DNA of 64,000 bases, taken from assembly GCA_965218875.1 (NCBI GenBank), contig CBDCMJ010000008.1, forward strand, positions 3,746 through 67,745. Reading direction: 5' to 3'. The number at the start of each line of letters is the position of its first letter. The stretch's first letter is position 1. Under the pieces are notes generated by a model. It saw only the letters and a program-made list of their open reading frames with translations, had not been told where the DNA came from and did not search any database. Made by a program: the position numbers and the translations under genes. This DNA is from CBDCMJ01 sp965218875 (GTDB lineage: Bacteria > Chloroflexota > Dehalococcoidia > Lucifugimonadales > UBA3495). This document shows positions 1-7,800 of this stretch, piece by piece.

Positions 1-1034
1 CCCACCGAGGCGCGGTCCCGGCGGGAGAGGAAAGCCAGTCCTCGGTCGGTGAGGGCCAGGCGGCCACCGGCGACGGCCGGGCGGGTCACCAGGCCGAACC
101 CTGCCAGGGGGTTCATCAGCCGGGAGACCCGAGTTTCCGAGACGGCCAACAGGCCCGCCAGGTCCTTCTGCAACAGCCAGGGCCAGCCGGCCAGCAGGTC
201 CAGGGCGCGCTTCTCCGCCGGCTTGAGCAGGGCGGGCAGGGCACGAGCGGCGTCGCCGGCGAGGTCGCCGGGGAGGGACGCCTGCGACGGCGGTTCCTCT
301 TCGGGAAGCCCGCCGCCGGGCCGCAGCCGCTCCAGCACGTCGCCCAGGTCCAGCCTCGCGCTGCCCGATGGCGGACGCCAGACGGGGGCGTCGAGCCCAA
401 CCAGCGCGGCGTCGCGCTCCAGGGCCAGCAGCGCGTTGACCGGCGTGCGGGCCAGCAGCCAGCGGGCGTGCCTGAGCCGCACCTCGTCGGAGGCGAGGAC
501 CAGGACGGTCCCGGGCAGCGGCCCCTGGCCCAGCCGCCACAGGCGCTTGGCGAAGGCCGTACGGTCGGCGGCGGGTCCCTGCCGCACCACGCCCAGGGTC
601 TTTCCTTCAGGGACGGTGATGGCGGCGTCCAGGGGCGCGGCCCGGTACAGACGCAGGCAAATGGGGTGGGCGGCGACGGCGACGGCGGACGCCAGCCGGT
701 GGATGGAGGCGATGGCGTCCAGGCGCTCCAGCAGGATGCGCCGCCATTGTTGAGACACCGCACGGCTTTGCAGGAGGCCGTCCACGGTCATGCCCTGGTC
801 TTCGGCCAGCCTTCGCACCCCGCCGGCGGTGAGGCAGTAGCGGCGGGCCGGGGGAGCGAGGTCCGCCGCGTGGGGAATGGAGTCCACCAACCCGCCCTCT
901 TCCAGCCGGTGGACGGCCGCGTAGACCACGCTCCTGGACCCGCCTGAGATACAGGCCATCTCCTGCCGGTCGAGGAAGGGCGCCTGCGCCAGCAACCCCA
1001 GCAGTTCGGTTTCCAGGGAGGCGGCACTCATCAT
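1..1034 (-). CDS. Replication-relaxation-like winged-helix protein (C-terminus beyond window)
   Basis: The minus-strand frame is open from the ATG pair at 1034-1029 to the window edge, about 344 residues, so the gene is partial at its 3' end. The start overlaps the stop of the upstream ATPase gene (ATGATGA), suggesting translational coupling. Two winged-helix segments are visible: an N-terminal one (residues about 5-75, with 'SRSVVYAAVHRLEEGGLV') and a second near residues 275-335 ('LAVSETRVSRLMNPLAGFGL' followed by a wing). This two-wHTH layout beside a TraG-like ATPase resembles the replication-relaxation family of Gram-positive and Chloroflexota mobile elements, thought to act at the transfer or replication origin. 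Family assignment is by pattern only; a generic MarR-like regulator is the alternative. Confidence 0.6.
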   Translation of the reverse strand, partial: MMSAASLETELLGLLAQAPFLDRQEMACISGGSRSVVYAAVHRLEEGGLVDSIPHAADLAPPARRYCLTAGGVRRLAEDQGMTVDGLLQSRAVSQQWRRILLERLDAIASIHRLASAVAVAAHPICLRLYRAAPLDAAITVPEGKTLGVVRQGPAADRTAFAKRLWRLGQGPLPGTVLVLASDEVRLRHARWLLARTPVNALLALERDAALVGLDAPVWRPPSGSARLDLGDVLERLRPGGGLPEEEPPSQASLPGDLAGDAARALPALLKPAEKRALDLLAGWPWLLQKDLAGLLAVSETRVSRLMNPLAGFGLVTRPAVAGGRLALTDRGLAFLSRRDRASV

Positions 1035-3526
1035 TGGCCCTCCCCGCGCGGCTCCGCGCCGTTCCTTTCAGCCAGCAACCGCCGGTACTCGCTCACCTTC
1101 TTGCCGCCCTCGGCTTCCCCCTCCATCAGGCCGGCCAGGTCGCGGGCCGGCAGGGTGTAGGCAGTCGTGGCGGCGCGGATTCGCTCGGCAACGGCGGAAT
1201 CGCCGTCCTCCGGCTTGCGCACCATCATGGAGAAGGCGGGCATCCGCTCGGTCCCCACGGTGGCCCGGACATAGCAGTGGTGCACGTCCAGGGATACGAT
1301 GTCGTCCTCGCTCACCCGGTCCTTGCCCAGCTCCCACACCAGCTGACGGGCGTCGCTGCCCGCCACCTGGAACACCGCCAGGCAGCCCACGTTGGCCAGC
1401 AGCGTGTCCCGCATGGTCGGCGAGAGGTCGTCCAGCTTGGCCAGGCTCTGGGTGGCCAGGATGAAGCTGGCCCCGAACTTGCCCAGTTCCGATAGCATGG
1501 ACTCGTAATCGACGCCGGGCATGGACTGCATCTCGTCCACCACCACCAGCGCGCCGCGCCGCTGGGAAAAGGGCAGGCCGCCCTGCTCCCGGATCACCGA
1601 GTCCACCAGGTTGAGCAGGGAGGCGCCCACCAGGGCGGACACGTCCCGGCCCACCGTCCCCTGGGAGGTGGAGACCAGCAGGACGCCGCCCTCCAGGATG
1701 GTCTCCCGCAGGTCGATGGTGGAGCGGGGCTGGCCCAGGATGGCCCGGGCCCGCTTGGACGATGCGTAGTAGGACAGCCGGGTCTGCACCGGGGCCAGGG
1801 CCTCGGCCCGGTACTGGCGGTGCCAGCCGCCGAAGTCCCGGGCCCACCACTCCAGGATGTAGGGGTCGCTCACCTTCGCCAGCACCGAGTTGCGGAAGGG
1901 TTCGTTGGACAATAGCCGCAGCCCGTCCAGGATGGTGTGCTGCCGGTCCGCCTCCATCTGCTCGTTGGCCTCGTGGAGGGTCTTGACCGTCTGCTCCAGG
2001 ATGGACTGCATCCGGGGACCCCACTGCTCCCACAACCCCCTTGCAACCCTGACCACCGAGTCGGCGGTGCGGTCCCTATCGGCGAAGACGCGGGTGTCCA
2101 GCAGGTTGATTCCGGGAGAACGGGTCTCGTCGGCCAAGTCGATGAGACGGACCCGGTCCACCAGGGACTCGGGGACCTGTTCCAGGATTCCGGCCACCAG
2201 GTCGGCGTGGGGATCGACGACGACGATGGCGTCGGTGTCCCTTCCCGCCGCCTTCTCCTGGAGCTTGTGGGTGACGACGTGGTGCATCAGGGTGGACTTG
2301 CCCATGCGGGTGCGGGCCACGTAGAGGTGGTGGCGGCGCAGCAGGTCCTCGGGGAACCGGATGGGCTGGCCGGTCCCGGCGGTGGTGTCGCCCACCAGGG
2401 CGCCGCCGCTGACGCTGCGGGCCGGGGGCAACAGCGCCCGCGAGCCGGAGCGTTCCACCAGGGGCGTCTCGTCACGCTCGCCCGGCGGGTGCCACAGGGC
2501 CGCCACCTCGCGGACGCCCAGGACGCTGCGCTTGCCGAACAGCCCCGGGCCGGCGGGGTGCAGGTTGGCCAGGGGGACCACCGGCCCGATGTCGCTCGCC
2601 TTGAACCGCGCCCCGGCGGGGTGGTCGTAGTGGCGGTAGGCGGCGGCCACCGGCTCCAGGATTTCCCTGGCCCGCTGCTCTCCGGCGCTGTCGGGCAGGA
2701 CGGCGATGACCTGGAGCTCGGCGTCGAAGGCGATGCGTCCCACCTTCTCCTTGATCAGCAGGGGGTCGTAGACCCGGCTGCGGGCCTGCTTCCAGCGCCA
2801 CCAGCCCCAGCCTGCGACGGTGAGGCCGGAGACGCTGCCCAAACCCAGGAGCGACGCCTTGAGGAACTCCCCGTCCTGCACCCACAGGTAGCCCTTGAGG
2901 GCCGCCAGCGCTCCGGCGCCGAGGACGGCCATGGTGACGCCGTCCAGTTGCAGGGGCTTGGTGTGATAGGTGTAGGACGGGTCGGGCCGCTGCTGGCCCG
3001 GGTTCTTGAAGGCCTTCTGCTGGTGGGCCTGGGACCAGTCGGGGCCCAGGGAGCGCAGCAGCAGGCGGGCCAGCACCCGCTCGCCGGGGCGCAGGGCGGA
3101 CAGGGAGCCGATGACGGCCAGCAGGGGGTCGGAGCCGGGGTCCAGCAGGTCGTCGTCCCGGAAGGTGCGCAGGGGAACGTACTCCGGGCCGCCGGAGCGC
3201 AGGGTCAGGCCCCAGGCCTGTTCGCCCACGTGGACGAAGATGGGGTCCTCGTCCACCGGTACCTGCCGGATGCGGGCCTGGGGGTAGTGGGCGGAGAGCT
3301 GGCTCCGCACCACCTGGTCGTCCTGGCAGCGGGCCAGCAGGTTGACGCCGTCGACGGCGCCGGCCAACTCCAGGGAGAAGGGTTCGGGGACGGCGATGGA
3401 CTGGAGCAGGTTCTCCACGCCCAAAAGGGTGCGCTCTCCGGTGCGCGGCGGCGTCACCGCCAGCAGCACCGGGGCTTTCTTGCTTCGTTTCTCGCCGAAC
3501 AGAAGGTTCTTGACGTTGATACTCAT
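1031..3526 (-). CDS. TraG/VirD4-like type IV secretion coupling ATPase
   Basis: 831 residues. An N-terminal region with two hydrophobic segments (about residues 195-235) precedes an ATPase core. The P-loop is 'VARTRMGKST' near residue 405, followed by 'IVVVDPHADL' and a Walker B 'ALVVVDEMQS' near residue 660 with 'ILATQSLAKL' after it, typical of HerA/VirD4-type conjugation ATPases that recruit substrate DNA to the inner-membrane channel. The first P-loop glycine is replaced by alanine. It lies 36 bp downstream of virB4 and overlaps the next gene by 4 bp, so it is part of the operon. It is longer than a minimal TraG, with a VirB4-like N-terminal extension. Coupling-protein role is inferred from motifs and context. 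Confidence 0.85.
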   Translation of the reverse strand: MSINVKNLLFGEKRSKKAPVLLAVTPPRTGERTLLGVENLLQSIAVPEPFSLELAGAVDGVNLLARCQDDQVVRSQLSAHYPQARIRQVPVDEDPIFVHVGEQAWGLTLRSGGPEYVPLRTFRDDDLLDPGSDPLLAVIGSLSALRPGERVLARLLLRSLGPDWSQAHQQKAFKNPGQQRPDPSYTYHTKPLQLDGVTMAVLGAGALAALKGYLWVQDGEFLKASLLGLGSVSGLTVAGWGWWRWKQARSRVYDPLLIKEKVGRIAFDAELQVIAVLPDSAGEQRAREILEPVAAAYRHYDHPAGARFKASDIGPVVPLANLHPAGPGLFGKRSVLGVREVAALWHPPGERDETPLVERSGSRALLPPARSVSGGALVGDTTAGTGQPIRFPEDLLRRHHLYVARTRMGKSTLMHHVVTHKLQEKAAGRDTDAIVVVDPHADLVAGILEQVPESLVDRVRLIDLADETRSPGINLLDTRVFADRDRTADSVVRVARGLWEQWGPRMQSILEQTVKTLHEANEQMEADRQHTILDGLRLLSNEPFRNSVLAKVSDPYILEWWARDFGGWHRQYRAEALAPVQTRLSYYASSKRARAILGQPRSTIDLRETILEGGVLLVSTSQGTVGRDVSALVGASLLNLVDSVIREQGGLPFSQRRGALVVVDEMQSMPGVDYESMLSELGKFGASFILATQSLAKLDDLSPTMRDTLLANVGCLAVFQVAGSDARQLVWELGKDRVSEDDIVSLDVHHCYVRATVGTERMPAFSMMVRKPEDGDSAVAERIRAATTAYTLPARDLAGLMEGEAEGGKKVSEYRRLLAERNGAEPRGEGQ

Positions 3527-3562
3527 ATCGGTTGCCTCTTGCTGATAGTTGTCGTTTTCGGT

Positions 3563-5842
3563 CTAGTGCCTGGGGCCGGGCCGCCACTCGATGACCTCGG
3601 TCTCCTCGGGGGTGGCCTCGATGCGCACCGGAAAGCGGTTGCCTCTTGCCAGGAGCAGCCCGTCGCCCCGGGGACAGGACAGGAGCCAGCGTTGCAGCTC
3701 CACCGGCAGGTCGAAGGCTTCGCCCACGGTGCTTATCGCCGCCGCGTCCTGTTGCAACAGCAGCTTGAAGGCGGCGTTCTGCAAGAGCGCCCTGCCGGAG
3801 TGGCCGGTGATGGCGCGGGAGGAGTCCTCGCTGAGCAGGTCCTGCACGTCCTGGGTGATGAACTGCAACCCCAAGCGGTGCTTGCGGGCGCGCTTGGCCA
3901 TCGAGACCATGAAGGCGGCACCCGGAGGGTGCCGCATGATGCTCCAAACCTCGTCCACCACCAGCAGCCGGGGCCGGGGGTACTGGGCGGCCGCGGCCCA
4001 CACCGTCTCGGTGCAGACCATCGCCGCTGCTGGTCTTAGCTCCGGCTCCAGCAGGTGCAGGTCGAAGACGGTGACCAGGGCCTCGTGGGTCAGCAGGTCG
4101 TCGCCCTCGTCGGACAGCAGATGCCGCAGGCTGCCGGTGGCGAAGGGGCGCAGCAGGTGGGCTATAGCCCGCCCCGAACTGGATTCGGGGTCGCCACCGC
4201 CCTCCTGCTCCAGGTAGGCGTAGAAATCGCGGAAGCCGGTGCGCTCCCTATGCTCGGCGTAGTAGCCGGCCAGGGCGTGGTCCAGGGAAGACCGCCGCTC
4301 GGCGCTGAGCCGCTCCCCCACCATCACCTCGATCAACCTGCGCAGGCTGCCGATGCGCTGCAAGAGTTCTTCCGAGTCGCCCCGGTCTATCACAAAGGGG
4401 TTCATGCCCTGGCCCGCGATTCCAGGAGACAGCACCCGCCCACCGGCGGCGCGGGCCATGTCGGCGTACTCGCCCTCCGGGTCGATGACGTAGGCCCTGA
4501 CGCCTCTACACACTCCGCGCAGCACTCCCAGCTTGGTGGCGAAGGACTTGCCCGAACCGGAGCGGGCCAGGACGGCGGTGTTGGCATTGAGATGCGTTCC
4601 GTCGAAGGGGTCGTAGACGATGGGGGCGCAGGCCCGCAGGTCGATGCCGTAGAGGGTGCCGCTGCGGGTGTCCAGGTCCGGCGGCGAGAAGGGGAACAGC
4701 CTTGCCAGGGAAGAGGTGTCCAAAGTCCGCCACACGGCAACGGCGTTCAGGGCCAGGGGCAGGGTGGACAGCAGTCCCTCCCTTTGACGGAAGGCCAGGT
4801 TGTCCAGCTTGCCCAAAGTCGCGGCGAAGTGGGCGCGGGCCTTTTGCGTCAACTCCTTCAGAGTGTCGGCGTTGTCAGCGTGGAGGGTCACGGACAGGGA
4901 GGCGTGGAACAGCCTTTCCCTGCCCCGCTGCACCTCGTCCCGGAGACGGGACACGTCCTCCAGGGCGATCTCCGCCTCCGGCGACAGGCTGCGGCCCCGG
5001 TTGAGGGACAGCGATTGGGCCGACTCGAAGCGGACCTTCTGCCACTCCAGGGTGCGGGCCGCCTGGTCCGAGGGGATTGCGTCAAGGTGGACGGAAAGGT
5101 CCATGGGCGCTCCGGCGGCCATCAGGCCTTGGAGGAATCCTGGGGCCAATGACCTGGGCCACTTGCCCAGGTGCAGGGAACGGGTCAAATGGCCGCCGGT
5201 CCGGATGTCCCGCCGGTTGACCTCGACGGAAAGCTCTTCCTCCTCATCGCGGTCGTTGGGGGAGCCGCCCAGGGCCGAGGCCAGCAGCAACAGCCGCAGG
5301 GCTTGGCCCGACAGGGGGAAGACCCCCAGGCCGGCGCGGGACAGCAGGCCCCGCAGTTCGTCGGCGCGGGCGTGTTCGCAGACGGCGTAGAAGCGCCGGT
5401 CCAGGATGCCCTCGCGGGATTCCAGGCCGGTCAGCAGCTGTCCCAGGGAGTCGGCGGCCTCGCGGGTCTGCTGCGGCAGGTCCTCGGGCTGGGCCTCGGC
5501 CAGGTTGCTCCTCAGCTCCTCCAGCACCGGCGGGTGCTGGCGCACCAGCAGCTGCACCGGGAAGTCCAGGGCGTTCAGGGACCCGGCGAAGGCGCCCAGC
5601 TTGGGTTCGTCCAGCTCCAGCCCCATCACCTCCATTACCGCCAGCTTCACCCCGTCCAGCCGCACGGGGCCGTCGTCCTCCAGGTGGGACAGCATGTAGA
5701 ACAGGGACAGGGGCGGCGGCGGCTTGGGTTCCGCCGCCTCGTTGGTTTCGATCTCGTTGTTGTTGATGTCTTCGGAGCCGGCAGATTTTTCACACCTGCC
5801 GCGTCCGGTCAGTTTTTTGATGTTGGGCAGCGTTGCTTTCAT
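3563..5842 (-). CDS. virB4: VirB4-like type IV secretion ATPase
   Basis: 759 residues, ATG preceded by GGAGATGAACG. The C-terminal half is the ATPase: Walker A 'LARSGSGKSFATKL' near residue 424, then 'AYVIDPEGEYADMARAAGG', and Walker B 'RLLVVDEVWSIM' near residue 623, followed by 'LQFITQDVQDLL'. The N-terminal half carries the conserved VirB4/CagE-type region. VirB4 proteins sit at the inner-membrane base of type IV systems and power pilus assembly and substrate transfer. It follows the small two-helix pilin-like gene by about 20 bp and precedes the TraG-like gene by 36 bp, the usual order in Gram-positive-type conjugation clusters. All expected ATPase motifs appear intact. Confidence 0.9.
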   Translation of the reverse strand: MKATLPNIKKLTGRGRCEKSAGSEDINNNEIETNEAAEPKPPPPLSLFYMLSHLEDDGPVRLDGVKLAVMEVMGLELDEPKLGAFAGSLNALDFPVQLLVRQHPPVLEELRSNLAEAQPEDLPQQTREAADSLGQLLTGLESREGILDRRFYAVCEHARADELRGLLSRAGLGVFPLSGQALRLLLLASALGGSPNDRDEEEELSVEVNRRDIRTGGHLTRSLHLGKWPRSLAPGFLQGLMAAGAPMDLSVHLDAIPSDQAARTLEWQKVRFESAQSLSLNRGRSLSPEAEIALEDVSRLRDEVQRGRERLFHASLSVTLHADNADTLKELTQKARAHFAATLGKLDNLAFRQREGLLSTLPLALNAVAVWRTLDTSSLARLFPFSPPDLDTRSGTLYGIDLRACAPIVYDPFDGTHLNANTAVLARSGSGKSFATKLGVLRGVCRGVRAYVIDPEGEYADMARAAGGRVLSPGIAGQGMNPFVIDRGDSEELLQRIGSLRRLIEVMVGERLSAERRSSLDHALAGYYAEHRERTGFRDFYAYLEQEGGGDPESSSGRAIAHLLRPFATGSLRHLLSDEGDDLLTHEALVTVFDLHLLEPELRPAAAMVCTETVWAAAAQYPRPRLLVVDEVWSIMRHPPGAAFMVSMAKRARKHRLGLQFITQDVQDLLSEDSSRAITGHSGRALLQNAAFKLLLQQDAAAISTVGEAFDLPVELQRWLLSCPRGDGLLLARGNRFPVRIEATPEETEVIEWRPGPRH

Positions 5843-5862
5843 CGTTCATCTCCTTTCTGGTT

Positions 5863-6210
5863 CTATGGGATGGGCAGGATCGGACCGAGCCTGCTGTTCA
5901 ATGCGAGGGCGATGGCCTTGGCCAGCAGCAGCACCACCAGGCCGACGACGGCCATGATCACCGCGTTCCTGGCCTTGCCCCGTCCCGACCCCTCTCCTTC
6001 GGCGCCCTCGGCCATCAGTACGAACCCCGCCCAGACGATGGCGAAGAAGCAGAGGCCCACCCCGGCGTAGGCCATGCCCGTCAGCACGGCGTCGAAGGCT
6101 TCGAGCATCTTTGCCCTCTCGTCCGGCGCGGCGGCGGCCACGGAGGCCAGCGCCGCACCGGTGGCGAGCAGGATTGTTGCCACGCGCCCTACCAAGGCCA
6201 GCTCCACCAA
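5863..6210 (-). CDS. VirB2/TrbC-like small membrane protein (second pilin-like protein)
   Basis: 115 residues with a GTG start that overlaps the end of the preceding gene by 22 bp. An N-terminal signal-like helix (residues about 4-28, ending in 'ASVAAAAP') is followed by two transmembrane helices, 'MAYAGVGLCFFAIVWAGFVL' and one around 'AVVGLVVLLLAKAIAL', separated by a short Gly/Arg/Lys-rich cytoplasmic loop. This signal-plus-two-helix plan is that of VirB2/TrbC pilins. It is distinct in sequence from the intron-split pilin gene in the same operon, so the system has two pilin-like subunits. Function is inferred from topology and position directly before virB4. Confidence 0.7.
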   Translation of the reverse strand: MVELALVGRVATILLATGAALASVAAAAPDERAKMLEAFDAVLTGMAYAGVGLCFFAIVWAGFVLMAEGAEGEGSGRGKARNAVIMAVVGLVVLLLAKAIALALNSRLGPILPIP

Positions 6211-7790
6211 CTGGAGTCGCCCACCGGGGTCTGCTCCGCCCTCGGTGGTGGCGGCGTGGGCGGAGGAACGTGCAGTGGCTGGTAGGGGTCATCGGCCCCC
6301 ACGCCCAGGGCAGTGGCCAGGGGCGCCGTCTCCGGCCGGGTGCGGGTAACGGGAGCGGGCTGGGTCTCGACAGCCCGTACGTGCTCCGAGTGGTAGACGT
6401 AAATCCGCACCGTCTTGGTCGTCGAGCTCTCGCCGCAGCGGCAGGTCACCCTTCGGGTGTACACGTCGGTCCGGGCCGGGTGGTGGGTGGTCTGGAGCAT
6501 CGGCGGCAGCGGCACGTTCAGCGTCGCCGTGAGGTCCGCCGTGATTTCCACTTCGTGAGTCGCCTTGCTGCTGCCGATGGGCAGCCGGAAGCGGGTCTGG
6601 CCGTTTGGCACAAATGACGCGCTGGCCCGGTGGCTTCCGGCGGTTACGTTGACCCTTCCCGCGATGCGGGTGACGGTGGCGTCCAAAAGCGCAGGGACCG
6701 TCTGGCTGAAGTGGCCGCCGTACACCGGCAGGGCCACCTCCTGGCGGGTCTCCGCGATGCACTCGGAGGCGATGACGCCGCTGATTGATCCGGGCGTCCA
6801 CTCCAGGGAGGTCAGCTCCAGGTCGCACAGGCCGCCGTCGGCCTGGGGCAGGGGGTAGGGTATCTGGCCGCTCTTCAGGGTCACCGCTCCCGACCTCCCC
6901 AGTGCGTCCACCCAGGAGAAGGTGAAGGAGGGCGACGGGCCGTTCAGGGTCAGGTTGTAGCTCCTGCTCTGACCCGCCGTCAGGCTGGTGTTGGCCCCCA
7001 TGCGCAGGGTCCTGCCCTCCCTGCCGCCGAAGACCCGCACCTTCAGGTCCAGGTCGTGGGCCGCCCGCAGGGTCACGGCGGCGGTGTCGCCGGAGACGGC
7101 CAGCCGCTCCACGTAGATGCGGCGTCCCGGCACCGGGTCCGGCGGCACGAAGTAGATCTCGTCCAGCCGCCAGCCCTGGTCGTCGTCGGGGTCGTCGGCC
7201 AGGGCGGTGGTGGGGGGCAGCACCACCACCGCCAGCAGCCCCAGGGCCGCCACCGCCAGGAGGCGGTTCCAGGGTTTCTTGCCCTTGGATTCATGCTGGT
7301 TGGGGTTGAGGCCGTTGCCGCCGTTGCCGCCGCTCCGGTTGCGGCGCTTGCCGAACCAGCTGTGGGGCCGGAAGGGGGCACGCCCCTTTTTGTGCGCCGC
7401 CTTCACCGCTTTGCCCAGGCCGCCGGCCGCTTTCTTCGCCAGCAGGCGCAGCGGGTCGGGCCTGGCCTCCGCCGGCATCGGTGGCTCGCTCAGGGCGAGT
7501 TGGGCGGGGGACCCGGCGTAGCGCCTGGCCCCCAGGTTGAACTTGAGGAGGTCGGCGGCCACCAGGGGCAGCCCCCGGCCTCCCACCTTACCCACGGTCA
7601 GGGCGATTCCCACGATGCCCAGGACTATGGCGAGGCCCAACCGCACTTCCACCGGACCGAAGGGGGCGTAGCGGTAGGCGCCGTAGGCCAGGGCGCACAC
7701 CGCCACCACCGCCATGATCTGGGGGAAGGTGAACCACAGCAGCACCTTGTCCTCGGCCTGCACGTGGGTGGGGACTTCATGCTCTCTCAT
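6189..7790 (-). CDS. PrgI-like T4SS membrane protein with large exported domain
   Basis: The preferred start is the ATG at 7790 (MREHEVPTHVQAEDK), because AGGAGGG lies 6 bp upstream; the frame extends 30 bp further. About 533 residues. Residues 1-100 look like a PrgI-type module: 'EVPTHVQAEDKVLLWFT' and two helices ('QIMAVVAVCALAYGAYRYA' and 'LAIVLGIVGIALTVG'). After a basic linker, a third helix ('LLAVAALGLLAVVVLPP') leads into about 330 residues of predicted extracytoplasmic beta-rich sequence with Ig-like character and a Pro-rich tail. PrgI-like proteins occur beside VirB4 in Gram-positive conjugation systems. The long exported domain might contact the envelope or a recipient cell; that is inference. 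Confidence 0.65.
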   Translation of the reverse strand: MREHEVPTHVQAEDKVLLWFTFPQIMAVVAVCALAYGAYRYAPFGPVEVRLGLAIVLGIVGIALTVGKVGGRGLPLVAADLLKFNLGARRYAGSPAQLALSEPPMPAEARPDPLRLLAKKAAGGLGKAVKAAHKKGRAPFRPHSWFGKRRNRSGGNGGNGLNPNQHESKGKKPWNRLLAVAALGLLAVVVLPPTTALADDPDDDQGWRLDEIYFVPPDPVPGRRIYVERLAVSGDTAAVTLRAAHDLDLKVRVFGGREGRTLRMGANTSLTAGQSRSYNLTLNGPSPSFTFSWVDALGRSGAVTLKSGQIPYPLPQADGGLCDLELTSLEWTPGSISGVIASECIAETRQEVALPVYGGHFSQTVPALLDATVTRIAGRVNVTAGSHRASASFVPNGQTRFRLPIGSSKATHEVEITADLTATLNVPLPPMLQTTHHPARTDVYTRRVTCRCGESSTTKTVRIYVYHSEHVRAVETQPAPVTRTRPETAPLATALGVGADDPYQPLHVPPPTPPPPRAEQTPVGDSSWWSWPW

Positions 7791-7800
7791 TTCGTCCCTC

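Noticed and set aside
116..763. Minus-strand 215-residue ORF in the first kilobase
   Set aside because: Low-complexity Pro/Arg/Trp composition; it is a shadow of the replication-relaxation-like gene, which is open in another frame to the window edge.
1937..4039. 700-residue plus-strand ORF across the TraG and VirB4 genes
   Set aside because: Shadow frame: Gly/Gln/Val-rich with no domain, antiparallel to two well-supported ATPase genes.
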